NCBI RefSeq assembly: GCF_023065955.2
Contig: NW_026623100.1
Coordinates: 66,220,727 to 66,284,726 of the forward strand
Direction: 5' to 3'
Length of the DNA stretch: 64,000 bases
Source: Ursus arctos
Taxonomy: Eukaryota; Chordata; Mammalia; Carnivora; Ursidae
Each line of letters opens with the position of its first letter. Within the stretch, counting starts at the first letter, position 1. The notes below the pieces were generated by a model. It did no database searches and was not told the origin of the DNA. It worked only from the letters and a program-made list of their open reading frames with translations. Below are positions 45,894 through 56,839 of the stretch, in pieces. Both the position numbers and the translations under genes were made by a program.

Positions 45894-47267
45894 AGAAAGA
45901 AAGAAGAAGAGCCTCTAAGGCCTCGACTCTGTCCCTGGGCTCCCTGGCTGCAGGACCTGGGTGAGTCCTGTCGCCCTTTGAGAATAGTATGTGAATTGCA
46001 AAGTTGGCATCCGCCCTCCCTTCAGAGGCAGGCCTGCGAGATCACTGTGGATAAGCTGGGGACAAGCTGGGGACAGCAGTTTTGGGAATCAAGTAAAAGA
46101 AACAAGCAAAAACTTTCTCTAAAATAGAAGTGAGTCTTCTGTATGTCACAGGAAGGGCCATTTCCAAAGAACTTCTAGAAGAATGACACAAGCTGGGATA
46201 GCACCACTGAGAGAAGTGTGGCATCATGCCAGGGCCACCAGACCCAGTGCTGGACAGACAGGGGTCTCGCCTTGGCCCTGCCGCCTCCTCGCCGCACCCT
46301 TGGGCAGATCACGCCACGCTCCTTAGCCTCAGTTTTGCCATCTGCCAAGTGGAGATAACTTCACAGGCTTGTGTTTGCTTGTTTGAAACACTGCTTTTTG
46401 TACTAAACCTGGGTATTTTATGTCACTTGTCACACTTTTAATGTCACCCCTCTTGTAAAAGAATCCTTATGCGGTTGGCCTCACAGGTGTTTGAGAATTC
46501 ACATTCCGCCGCTCCTGTTCCCCGTCTGGGGTTGAGGGGGCACACACGTGCGTGCCCCTTTCCCTCTCTCGCTGGTTGAGCTGCTTCTCGCTCTTTGCCT
46601 CTGGGAGGCCTGTCCCACCTGTCTCCTCGGTAGGTTGTGAGGAGTCCCCTGTCCTGGGCAGGTGGGCTCTCAAGCCTGGGTCACCCCGGTGTATTTGAAG
46701 AGCAGCTAGTGGACGACATGGGAGTTAGGGGAGTCGGTTCCTTTTCTCTTTGATAGAGGGGGGACAGAACTGCCCACGGCTGTGTGGAGAGCAGAGGGCA
46801 AGCGCGGGCGGAGTGCTGCTGGGACCTTGCCCAGAAGCTTCCTCGGTGTGCCAGGGAAAGGGGTGCAGGGCCCTGGTGGGGTCTGGGAGATGAGCTTGGG
46901 GTGACCCTGTCTGCACAGTGAGGCCAGCTTCCTCATGAGCGGTCACCCATGGTGACCATTGGCAGGATCCTGGCCCCTGTGACATGTAGCCACGCCCAGG
47001 GGGAGACCTTTGAAGCATCTCTGCTTTCTGCAGGAGGCTCTGCTGGGAAGATGGCTTCCGGGCCCCGGCTCCCGGGGCGGTGACGTCGGCAGGAAGGCCT
47101 GGCTGGAGTCAGGCTGTCTCTGGCTGGGCAAGGGGTTGGGGTGGGGACCACTATCGATTTGAGTGTGGAAACCAGTGCTTCTCTGGGTTTGTACAGACCT
47201 GAGCATGTACCCCGTCGGAGGGGCAGCCTTCTGGAAGCTGGGCATATATGGACTGAGGGTGTGGTGT

Positions 47268-47545
47268 GTAATCAAATGAAACGTACAGCATAATTAATCT
47301 GGCATGCCCTTAATGGTATGCATAATTGTGCTGCATGGTAATTAGGTGTAAATGGTAAGCAGTTCACATAAATGTTTTTGTAATTGGTATTAATTTTGCA
47401 GAGGCAAACTAAGTTTATGCGGTTTTTCTCTTCTTGCTCTGTTAGTTTTCTAGCACAGGCAATTCCTAGCTCTTGGAGGAATTCTATTGCAAATGTTTGT
47501 TTATCGGGCAATGTTTTGTGTTTTCTCTCGGAACAATGTTATGAA
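47268..47545. promoter_or_regulatory. AT-rich island with homeodomain, POU and SOX-type motifs
   Basis: A unique, AT-rich, CpG-poor block within GC-rich intron. It has TAATTA (47291), the octamer-like ATGCATAAT (47318), TAATTAG (47339), TAATTGG (47381) and AACAATG (47532). I see no repeat family in it. Dense homeodomain-type motifs in a non-repeat AT island are typical of conserved developmental enhancers, but conservation cannot be tested here. Confidence 0.35.
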
Positions 47546-47646
47546 TGGTTATGAGGTTCCCAAGCTGGTTTCCAAATGCCTCTTTGGCCCAGAACATAGG
47601 TGAAATGTATGACGCATGTGCAGGGGGTGCCTGGAGTGGGAGAGGC

Positions 47647-47857
47647 GTGTGTGTGTGTGTGTGTGTGTGTACATACGTGTCTGTCTACATATGTGTGTCT
47701 CTGCATGTCTATGTGTGTCTGTATCTGGCTGTGTGAGGGGGAGTGTCTGTGTGTGTGTACGTGTGCGCACGCTTGTATCTATGTGTACACATACGTGTGT
47801 CTGTGCATGTGCATCTGTCTGTGTGTATCTGTGTGTGCACGTGTGTGTGTGTGTGGC
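47647..47857. repeat. (GT)n compound microsatellite
   Basis: Twelve pure GT units at the left, then about 190 bases of imperfect TGTGT/TGCAT/TATGT mixtures ending in another GT run. Confidence 0.92.
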
Positions 47858-48079
47858 CACGGTGACAGATTCTGGGCTCTGCGGAAAAGGTTACCCGTTC
47901 TTGTGGCCAGGGGCCTTGGACTGGGGGATTAGCAGCAGACTCGGGCTTTAGCTCAGCGAGGGGACTCTGGGTCAGGCCACAGTGAGCGAGAGCCACTTGT
48001 GGGTGTGGTCTTAAGCCAGAGTCTAGGTTTCCTAAGGACACTTCACTGGCCTTTTGCCCTGGTTAATCACATAATACTT

Positions 48080-48265
48080 TTTTAAAGACTTACCATTTAT
48101 TTAGTGCCCACTGTGTGCCAGGCACGTGCTGAACGGTTCTGGAATCCTCTCATACCTTAAAATGGGTCTATAAAGTAGGGGCTCCTATGTACTCCATTGT
48201 ACGGATTGAGAAACCAAAGCCCACGTCTCTGAGTGGCAGAAGGGTTTGAGGTGGGGTCCAGCTGA
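48080..48265 (-). repeat. MIR fragment
   Basis: 'AGTGCCCACTGTGTGCCAGG', 'CTGGAATCCTCTCATACCTT' and 'GATTGAGAAACCAAAGCCCA' are the reversed MIR. Confidence 0.75.
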
Positions 48266-48889
48266 GCCTCCCTGGGGCCCAAGGTGGGGACGAATGGCAC
48301 CAGGGCCTCTGGGCCAGGGGCTAGTGATTCTGAGATGTGCTGCCCAGAATCTGGGGCTCTTCCTCCTCTCCTCAACCCCTTCCAGAAGAGGTTTGGTTTG
48401 GGGTGGCGCGGAGGGTGAGGGAAGGCAAACCAGGAACCAGTGGGAAGCTCATTTAGCAGTGGGTGGGGAGGGGCTGTGCCCCGGCAGCAGCTCCCAGGCC
48501 CTGAGGACCCTTTGGGGGACATCTTAGTTTTGGCCTGGGAGGGGTCAGGTAGGTGATCGCTTGGTGTCATTTGATCTCGGAGGAGTGGAAGAAGCATGCC
48601 TGTAGATGGTGGGATAACAGCAGTCACAGGCGAGCCGGGGGCTCAGCCTCCAAGGGCCTGGAGGGGTGTGGGAGGCCAGCCCCCCTTCCTTCCTGTGGTT
48701 CACTGACACCCTGACCTGGGACTCTCACAACCCTCTTCTCCCTGAGCATCTGGGGGCTGGTGGAGCCTGCAAACCAGCAGGTGTATGTCCTGGCCTGGGA
48801 AAGGTGGCATAGGAGCCCAGAGTCCCCGAAGAAGGCCTTTCCATTGGCATACTGCCTCAGGGAACTCTGCTAAGCGACCCCTAGAATGG

Positions 48890-48971
48890 GGCTTGTGGGG
48901 GGTCACTCTGGGCACCGCAACACTGTGCTAGGGATGTTGCAGCTGCCTGGGAGTGACTTCACACAGTCCTC
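48890..48971 (+). ncRNA. MIR1301: mir-1301 precursor hairpin in DNMT3A intron 1
   Basis: The stretch matches the human mir-1301 stem-loop almost base for base. The 3' arm at 48937-48960 (TTGCAGCTGCCTGGGAGTGA then CTTC) agrees exactly with mature miR-1301-3p as I remember it. The 5' arm (CACTCTGGGCACCGCAACA, 48904-48922) differs from the human at a few bases. The stem is visible directly: GTCACTC (48902-48908) pairs with GAGTGAC (48951-48957), TGTG with CACA at the base, and a short loop around GTGCTAGGG. It lies in intron 1 on the same strand as DNMT3A, as in human, so it is probably processed from the DNMT3A primary transcript. Confidence 0.93.
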
Positions 48972-49419
48972 TCTGCCTCAAGGGTCACCCAAAACAGGCA
49001 GAAGGGGGAGGGGTGGGAGGGGGAGACAGCTGTTGCCCATTTGGGGGGCCTGCAAGGTGCAAGACATGAACTCTGACCTCATCTGTTTGGGAAAGTAGAC
49101 ACATGCATATACACACGGAAAGCAAAATGACCCCACAACAGAAGCTGATTAAAGACCCCTGGATGGGTGGTCGAGGAGAAGCAATGGGAGTGAGGGGTGC
49201 TGAGGGATGGGGGAGAGGGGGCCCCGTCAGAGGAGAGAATGCTGTGAGTGGAGTCACAAGTGTGAGAATGGAGGATGTAAGCTGGGGGATAGTGACTGGT
49301 GCTGGAATGATGGGGTCAGCTGGGGGTGGGGGGGCAGGCTGCAGTGAGCCATTGGCGTGGGACCAGGCCAGAGTTTAGAATTTACTGTGGTGAAAATCAT
49401 TGGCATCATGGGTTTTTTA

Positions 49420-49560
49420 AAAATACCAGCTTTATTGAAATATAATTCACATACCATACAATTCACCCATTTAAAGTGTGCAATCCGATGGTTTTTGGTA
49501 CATCCACAGAGTTCTGCTGCCACCATTACAATCAATTTTAGAGCGTTTTCATCAGGCATC
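49420..49560 (-). repeat. L1 3'UTR fragment
   Basis: 'AGCTTTATTGAAATATAATT', 'CACATACCATACAATTCACC' and 'TTTAAAGTGTGCAATCCGAT' match the reversed old L1 3'UTR. Confidence 0.8.
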
Positions 49561-50274
49561 ATAGGTTTTGACTGAGGAAGCCAGGTGTGGAAAATCTTTG
49601 CTGAGCGGCTGGGGTGGGAGGTAGAGGTACGAGAGGCAGGGAGCCCCGCTGCAGAGTAACCACCAAGGTTGAGGCCTGTGATGCAGAGGGCCCCGGCGGA
49701 CGTGGGGGATGGAGGCCCGAGGATCGGGTGGAGTGGAGACAGCAGGGGAAGGGGGATCACAGTTCTCTTTGGGGTTCGGGGCTTCGGCAGCTGAGGGGAG
49801 GCTGGTGCCAGTTGCACAGAGGGAGACAAGCCAGAGGAAACAGGAGGCATCTGGTTCTAGAAGAGTAGGATTTTAGGTGACTGCCAGTCAGCCGGGAGGA
49901 CATGTTCACAAAGGGGACTCTGAAGCCTGAGTATCTCAGCGGAGGGGCATTTAGAGGGCAGCTGAAGGTCCAGCGCAACCCCTGAGGGTGCCCACTGTGC
50001 AGAGTGGGCCTGTGCGGGGCTGAGATGGAGCAGAGGGGCCCGAGGGGTGCGAGAGTCCAGGGCATGGAGCCAGGTGGAGGCATGGATGGGGAAAGAGCCA
50101 GAGAATCCCCCACTCTGTGAACTTCCAGAAGTAGGGGTGTCTTGGGGCTCAGCAGTGGCACTCAGTAGATGATGGGCGTGCTGGAAGTGGGGTAGTGGTT
50201 GGCTGGCACGGGTGCTGAATTGAACTCAAGGACCGAGAGGATGGAAAACGGCCCTTTGAGGCTGTGGGTGACCG

Positions 50275-50700
50275 TATCAGTCAGAGTCCATTCAGAAAAC
50301 AGAAACCACATAGTGATTTGAACAGGAAAAGTTCACTATCAAGACTTATTAACTATGACAGGGGATGGGAGTAATGAGAGATTGACTAGTAAGCAGTAAA
50401 AGGAACAGCAGAGAATCTAGAAATAGCACGTTTGAGACCAGCCACTAAGGGGAAGAGGACCCCCAGGGCTGAGACCCTAGCTGGAAACCTGCCCCCTGGA
50501 ACTCACTGGAAGCCCGTCCTTTGGGTCCCAAGGAAAGCTGTGCATGAGGAAATACCTTTGCTGGAGGCACAGTCGCCACTAGATCCCCCTCGAGGGGAGT
50601 GTTGGGTGAAGCTGCTGGCCGCTGCTGGTGGTCCTACACTGCAGAGGCCCCTCCCTGCAGGAGCCCCTTCCCTGCAGGAGCCCAGTGCTGGATGGGGCAG
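50275..50700. repeat. Unclassified, possibly old interspersed repeat
   Basis: 'TATCAGTCAGAGTCCATTCA', 'GAAAACAGAAACCAC' and 'AAGACTTATTAACTATGACA' resemble a family often seen in mammalian genomes, but I cannot name it. Two copies of CCCTGCAGGAGCCC lie at about 50651-50680. Confidence 0.3.
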
Positions 50701-51192
50701 GACTGGGCGTAGAGGAGCCGCAGGGGGGGATCTGGCTGCTGGAGGAACTGTGCATGGTGCCTCCGGGAGAGCACGGGAGAGCACGCTGGGTCTAGGAAAG
50801 ATGACTCCCTTTTCTTCAGTGTCCCTCCATCACCCTCTGCTGGCAGAGTCTAACACCGGGCCTGCCGGCCAAGGAGAAATATTTCAAGGGCCTAGCTCCA
50901 TTTTCACTGAGCAGGAAATGAAGGATGAATAAATCGATAACTGGCACCGTTTACTCCTTTGGCTGCTCAGTTCCATTTGCACCTTTCACGCACATTTGGG
51001 CCCCCCTACAACGACCAAATAAGCTATATTTCTACCTAGCGAGATGCAGCTATTTTTCTCACTGAGGTTCTCACCCTTTTCCCCAGATGAAGAGTCCCAC
51101 CAATCATTGTATCAACCACTGTCTACATGAATAACTTCTCAAATTCAATCACAGTCCCACTGACTATTCTGTTACCTAAAGACTAAATTATA

Positions 51193-51490
51193 GGGGCACC
51201 TGGCTGGCTCAGTCAGTGGAGCGTGTGACTTTTTTTTTTTTTAAGATTTATTTATTTATTTGAGAGAGCGCAAGCAGGAGGGGCAAAAGGAAAGGGAGAA
51301 GGAGAGAGAATCCCAAGGAGACTCTGTGCTGAGTGCAGAGCCCGACGTGGGGCCCAATGCCCAACCCTGAGATCACAACCTGATCCAAAACCAAGAGTCG
51401 GACGCTTAAGCGACTGTGCCACCCAGGCCCCCCTGTGCGTGCGACTCTTGATCTCTGGGTTGTGAGTTCGAGCCCTTAAAAAAAAACAAA
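51193..51490 (+). mobile_element. CAN SINE split by a second CAN SINE
   Basis: The head GGGGCACCTGGCTGGCTCAG and the body 'CGACTCTTGATCTCTGGGTT' with poly-A are separated by an inverted SINE at 51231-51434. The outer copy has the duplication ACTAAATTATA at 51182-51192 and 51491-51501, which spans both elements and shows that the inner one came later. Confidence 0.9.
51231..51434 (-). mobile_element. Inner CAN SINE inserted in the outer one
   Basis: Reverse copy: a T-run, 'AAGATTTATTTATTTATTTG', 'CCGACGTGGGGCCCAATGCC' and the head complement 'CTGTGCCACCCAGGCCCCCC'. Its target was the body of the outer SINE, where GCGTGTGACT and GCGTGCGACT flank it. Confidence 0.9.
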
Positions 51491-53224
51491 ACTAAATTAT
51501 AAAGTGAACTTCCAATAACTGGTGTATAAAATAATGGAAAGAAGGAGGAAAAACAAGAGAACAGTTACCATGTACAAATACACATGTATATATATCAAGT
51601 AAATAGGAAATATGCAAAACCACTACAGTTCTCATTTCTATATTTTTTCACAAGGCCACGTTTGCTGTCTGGCTCCTCTCTCCCATCGCCCACCCTACAT
51701 TTCCTCTGCACTCAGCTGAACTCTCAGCAAGCCAGGCTTCTTTTACCTGGTGAGTGACCTAAACCTAGATTCTCGAAGGATCTGAATTCCCAGTTGTCCT
51801 GTCTTCTTTGTTGTTGTCGCTGTTACTGAAGTTTTCCCTTAACCTTAACTTTGGGGCATGGAAGTTCTAAGAGGTGACTGAGAGGATCCTCTGGATTTCA
51901 GACATGGTCTTCCTTGCCTCTGTTGTGAACCAGCAAGCCGATTTCTCTTTGGTAACCAGGATGGATCACCCAAGCCAGTGGGGTCCCTCCTTTTTTTTCG
52001 TCTGTTGGTTCAGTGGCACAGGGATCCAAAAAAGCCAGGCTGTTGACTTGTCTTCCAGTGGAACCATGGTGGTGGCAATCATGACATTCAGCACTGCTAG
52101 AGGGTTTCAGAGACGTGGGGACTAGATGCAGGGGTCAATGGGGGTGTAAGTGAAAAAGCAGGTGTGGACCACGGGCCACCTCCGGGGAGGGGAGGACAGA
52201 ATCTGACCCATTCTCAAGGCTGCCCCAGACAGCAGGCTCTGCCGGGGTTCCCATGGCTAATTCTCACATGGACCCTCAGCCTGGCCACCCTGGGTCCCTG
52301 ACTCCGAGGGCGTGAGATGCCCATCCGGCTGCTACAGCACGCATGGCTCCTGACAGGGCATCTCCTGCCTTGTCACGCTCAGAATTGCATGCTCCTTTCT
52401 GGAAGTCTATACTGGCTCTTTTTAATGCCCAAGGACAACTTCAGCTCCTTACCAGCATCTATTTTGGGTACAAATCTTTTTTTTTTCCCTCCTTGCTTTT
52501 GGGGCTGTGTCATGGTAACCATTAGTATGAGCAGAGGAGTCTGATTCAGCTCCTCTCCGCTAGTGTGGCCATCTTCGTGGCAGCAGGTTTGAGGTGATCA
52601 GAAATGCTCACACTGGTGGTGCCTTGGCCTCGAGGGTGGTGTGAGAACCACAAGTCATCGTGTTGTGACTCCAGAGCCAGACAGATGGGCTTTGAAGTGG
52701 CAACAGGATGGCAGGACTGTTGGCCTGCTGCCCATGGCTTTTGGTATTCTATGTGCAGCTGGTGGTTTGGATGGGAGAGACGTTTCTGGAAGCCAGAGTA
52801 ATGGTATGATGATGTGCATCTCACTCACGTTGAGAGAGAATGAGCAGTCCAAAGGAGAGATACTCACCCCACCCCCCCAACACACACATCCAGCCCAGTC
52901 TTGTGACCGAGAGAGGCTGTGTGGCACAGGGGAAAGACTTGGCAGATAGACATCTCTGTCTAGGAAGCCCTGATCGCTCCCCTCAGCCTTCTACTGGCCC
53001 CCAGCTTACCAGTGCCGGAGCTTATCACCACCCTGGGTGGCATGGGGCCCAAGATGACTCTCCTGCCTTCTGTCATCTAGGAGTCATTGGTCCTCCTCCC
53101 AAGTTCAAGTGGGAAATTCAGCTCTGAGGCTGTTATCTGTGGACTGGTGTCACAGCAAGGGCGTAGATAGCTGATCTGGGGTACATGCTTAACATGGGTA
53201 TCCATGACGGAATGCTGCCATGTT

Positions 53225-53470
53225 TGTAAGGCCTCTGGAGTTAGATGGACCTGGATTCACAATCCTGCTCTGGAACTTTCTCCCTGCACTACCTTGGAGA
53301 GGCAATAAACCTCTCTTGGCCTCAGGTTCTCCTTCTATAAGATGGGAATCACAAGAGAACCTACTTCATAAACTTCCCAGGATTGTTGTGAGGCTGAAAT
53401 GGGACAGGGCATGTCTCTTAGCAAGGGCCTGGCTTATTGTAGGTACTCAGCAAATAGCTGAATGAATGAC
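53225..53470 (+). repeat. MIR element, near full length
   Basis: 'AGATGGACCTGGATTCACAA', 'CTCTTGGCCTCAGGTTCTCC', 'CCCAGGATTGTTGTGAGGCT' and 'TACTCAGCAAATAGCTGAAT' follow MIR. Confidence 0.88.
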
Positions 53471-53654
53471 TGCCACATTGGGCAGGGCACCAAATACTAT
53501 GATTAGAAGATTGCATTGCTTACCACCCTCCCCCCAACCCCGTCCCCACCGCAGACAGGCCTAACCAGGAAAAGGAGGTTAGCTGGAAACTTCGCTTTCG
53601 GACCAATCTGTGCCCAGAGTGAGTATGTCTGCAACAGTCTCATGTTAATTGTAA

Positions 53655-53925
53655 GAAGACATTGGAAAACTCTGGACTTCAGAGTAGGACAGACCTGGAT
53701 TTGAATCTGGCTCCACCGTTTAATTATGACCCCGGGCAGCTTTGTTAACCTCTTATATCTCACTTTTCTCATCTGGAAAATGGGGGAAAAATAGTCCCCG
53801 CTTCAAAAGGTCAGAGTGAGGCATCAGGATGAACGAGATATTGCGATTGTAAAGCTCTATTCACAGGGGCTGGCACATCGTGGGAGCTTCCCAAGTACAA
53901 AGCTGCTGTTTGAGCGATGTACGCT
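53655..53925 (+). repeat. MIR element, near full length
   Basis: 'GACAGACCTGGATTTGAATC', 'TGGCTCCACCGTTTAATTAT', 'CACTTTTCTCATCTGGAAAA' and 'GGGGCTGGCACATCGTGGGA' follow MIR. Confidence 0.88.
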
Positions 53926-53984
53926 CACAGGCACTCGGGGGATTTCAAGAAAGGAAAGAAAACTGTGGGCTGGATTAGTCAGGG

Positions 53985-54210
53985 ACTAACAGTTGCTAAA
54001 ATGTATTGTGTATTTTCTTCGTGCCAGGCACCCTTGTAAGCATGTTCAATACATTTCATTTAGATTCTCACAACAGCCCCGTGAAGTGGCTCCTGTTCTT
54101 TCCCCCATTTTACAGCTGAGTAAACTGAGGCTGTGGTCCACGGTTTTGCCCCAGGTCTCACAGCTGATGGAGTAACCAGGTCAGTATTTGAACCCACGCA
54201 GGAAGAAGCC
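53985..54210 (-). repeat. MIR element, reverse
   Basis: 'TCTTCGTGCCAGGCACCCTT', 'GATTCTCACAACAGCCCCGT', 'CCCCCATTTTACAGCTGAGT' and 'GTATTTGAACCCACGCAGG' are the reversed MIR. Confidence 0.88.
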
Positions 54211-54538
54211 CTTTAGGAGGCTGAGATTAGCATATGAGTCAGGACTGTCAGCCACAGGGCACAGACTCACTCACACCCAAATACGGAAAGGCTCCCATGA
54301 CGGGGAGGTTCAGAGATGCCCTGCGACCAGGTACACAGAGTCGGGGACCCAGACAATGACCACAGTTTGCCATCCCTCTATCTTCAGCCCTTTGTTCTCA
54401 GGCAAGCCCTCCCCCGCAGGCAGTCGCTCCTGACTCACATCCTATCCTGTAGCATCTTTCCATTGCACCCCCACGGGCCTGGGAGGTGTCTGATTGGCTC
54501 TGCCTGGTCACGTGCTCACTCTGCCTGGGGTGAGGTGC

Positions 54539-54552
54539 GGGGGGGGGGGGGG
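54539..54552. repeat. G14 homopolymer
   Basis: An uninterrupted run of 14 G, followed by a G-rich, GTG-rich stretch to about 55.26 kb. Confidence 0.95.
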
Positions 54553-55689
54553 TCAGGCAAATACCAGGTAGCTGGAAACAAGCAAAGTCCACGAGGAGAA
54601 AAGTAGACTTCACATGGAGGGGAGAAGGAGGGCCTGCTACAGAGATGGTCAGATGTTTTCCAGCAGTGCAGATCGAGGGCTGGAGGTGGAGTGCAAGGGG
54701 CTCTTACGGCCCTGACGTTAGGATTGTTCTCGATGGAGCAAGGATTTAGGTTTGGGGCAATGCTGGTTTTGCTTCTGGAAGAGAAAATACTTCTGTGCAG
54801 CCCCTAGTTGAGGTGACACAGTGGGGTGACAGTGTCAGTGCTGGTTGGGGCAGGCTTGGAGGGGAAACTTGGGGTGATCAGCGGGGGAGGTGCTGATGAG
54901 GTCGGTGGGAATGGTGGGGTGTGGGGGGATAGTGGTGGGGGCAGGGGTGGCAGGTGACGTGGCTCGGTTGGCTGAACTGCAGGTCTCTGGCTGAGGTGGG
55001 CTGTTGCGTGAGCCGGCGTCATGGCTAGGGATGTAGGCAGCAGTGGGGGGCACACTATGCACTGGGAGATATGAAACGTTTGGTGAGGGGGGGTGGCGGG
55101 GCGGGGAGGGAGGTACCACTTCTGTAGCTGGTGATGGAACTCTGTGTGGGTGTGAGGAGCTCGCTGGTCATGGTTATGCTGTGGGATGTGATGGTTTCAG
55201 AGAGCAACAGTGGTGGAAGGGCTGAGCTGCGCTCAGAGAGGAGGATGGAAGCCATACCCAACCAATGGTTGCCGTGGGGAGGTAAGAGCTCCTTCCCATC
55301 CCCATTCTGTCTTTTAAATTTTTCTTTTCTATTTCCTCACGGTAGAACATGCATATCATTTAAGACGGCAGTACCAACATCTCTTCCCCAGAGGGACGCT
55401 CCCATCCTCTTCCTCTTCTCAGAGGCCACCACTTGGAGCTGCTGCTTCTAGCAATTTTACATCTCGCGTTTCTGAGGAATGTGCATCTTTTTGATCCTTC
55501 ATTTTAGACATTTCCCATTGATTTCCTATTTAGTCAATAAGAACGGAGCTCTCCTACATGGCCACACTTTCCCCTCCTAAATAGCTCTAAATAGTGGTGG
55601 GCATATCGTTTCTTTCAGAAATGTTTGCTGACCTCGACATATTCATCTATTCACATACACATGAATTCACGTGTGTATACTCATGTTGT

Positions 55690-56172
55690 AGGCTGTGTAG
55701 TGCCTCACGCCCCAAGACGGACACATCCTCATCCCCTGAACCTGTAAATATGTTACCCTTATGTAGCTAGAGGGACTTTGCAGTTAAAGATCTTGAGGTG
55801 GGGGAGATAATCCTGCAGTATCTGGGGGCCCAGTGTCATCACAAGGGGCTTTAGAAACGCACAACAAACGCAGGAGAGACCGAGGAGTTAGGGAGGGGAG
55901 CGGGGTCAGAGTCATGCGATGGGGGAAAGCCTGGCCGTTGCTGGCTCTGGGGCTGGATGGGGCCAGGAGCCACGGCGTGTGAGCAGCCTTTCGGAGCTGA
56001 AAAAGTCAAGGGAATGGATTCTTCCTAGAGCCTCCAGAGGAGAAGGCAGCCCTGCCAACACCGTGATGTGCAGCCCGGTGACATGAACCATTTTGAACTT
56101 CTGATTCCCAGAGCTGCAACGGAGCAGATTTGTGTTGTTTTAAGCCCTTAATTTTGTGGTAAGTTATAAGAG
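55690..56172 (+). mobile_element. Old LTR-like repeat
   Basis: 'GAACCTGTAAATATGTTACC', 'GACTTTGCAGTTAAAGATCT', 'GGCCCAGTGTCATCACAAGG', 'TTTGTGTTGTTTTAAGCCCT' and 'TTTGTGGTAAGTTATAAGAG' follow a common mammalian LTR-like family, probably MaLR-related. It is a noncoding remnant without internal genes. The 24.3-kb copy is the same family inverted. Confidence 0.6.
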
Positions 56173-56194
56173 CAGCTGCAGGAAGTTTCTATGT

Positions 56195-56262
56195 GTCTAT
56201 ATGTATATACACACACATCCACATGCATTACATATGTGTGTATATACACACACACACATAGT
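56195..56262. repeat. Imperfect (CA)n/(TATG)n microsatellite
   Basis: ACACACACA runs mixed with ATATGTATA segments just after the LTR-like repeat. Confidence 0.85.
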
Positions 56263-56839
56263 TGTTAAATCAATTAATGCAGCTGTGTTCACAGCCAGGC
56301 CTTACAGTAGCCTGCAAGAGTTTCCTTTCTTTATTTCCCCAGAAGTTAATAATGACCTTGTTTCTTCATCTGCCTTATTTTCTTTGTACGTTCTGCTGAT
56401 TGCTGCCTCACCTTCTGACAGCTGTCAGCGGAGCTCTCTGCAAGGGCAGTCACATCAAGTATGACATGTTTCAGTTCCAGTTCTCCAGTTTCTGCTGTCT
56501 GGGTGTGGGACGTGTCGTAGCGGCCATCCTGGGACTTCCTTTTGTGGTCCTCCTTGGCATTCCCTTTGCCCTCTTTCTGGTTGGAGTTCATGTTTTCTGG
56601 ATCTCGTGTCTTCCTCTTGTTTGGTTTACTCCCCCTCCTAGAGCACGTGGTCCAGGACAGGTACCTGTCAATATCTGAATCCATTCAGTTCCCGAGTTTG
56701 GATGACAGAGTGCAAACAGTGAGAGACACCTGTGGTTTTGTCGGATTTAAAAGACCCTTTGGTGGTCGCGGGCATGGCGACCACGACACTCAACAGACCG
56801 GAGCCTTGAGTCACAGTGCTTAGATCTGAACAGTGGCCC

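Noticed and set aside
47545..48041. Cys/Val- and Thr/His-rich frames near 47.6-48.0 kb
   Set aside because: They are direct translations of the (GT)n microsatellite on either strand.
10101..51490. tRNA-like box A/box B sequences as possible tRNA genes
   Set aside because: All belong to tRNA-Lys-derived CAN SINEs with A-rich tails and target-site duplications. None folds as an intact tRNA by inspection of the arms.
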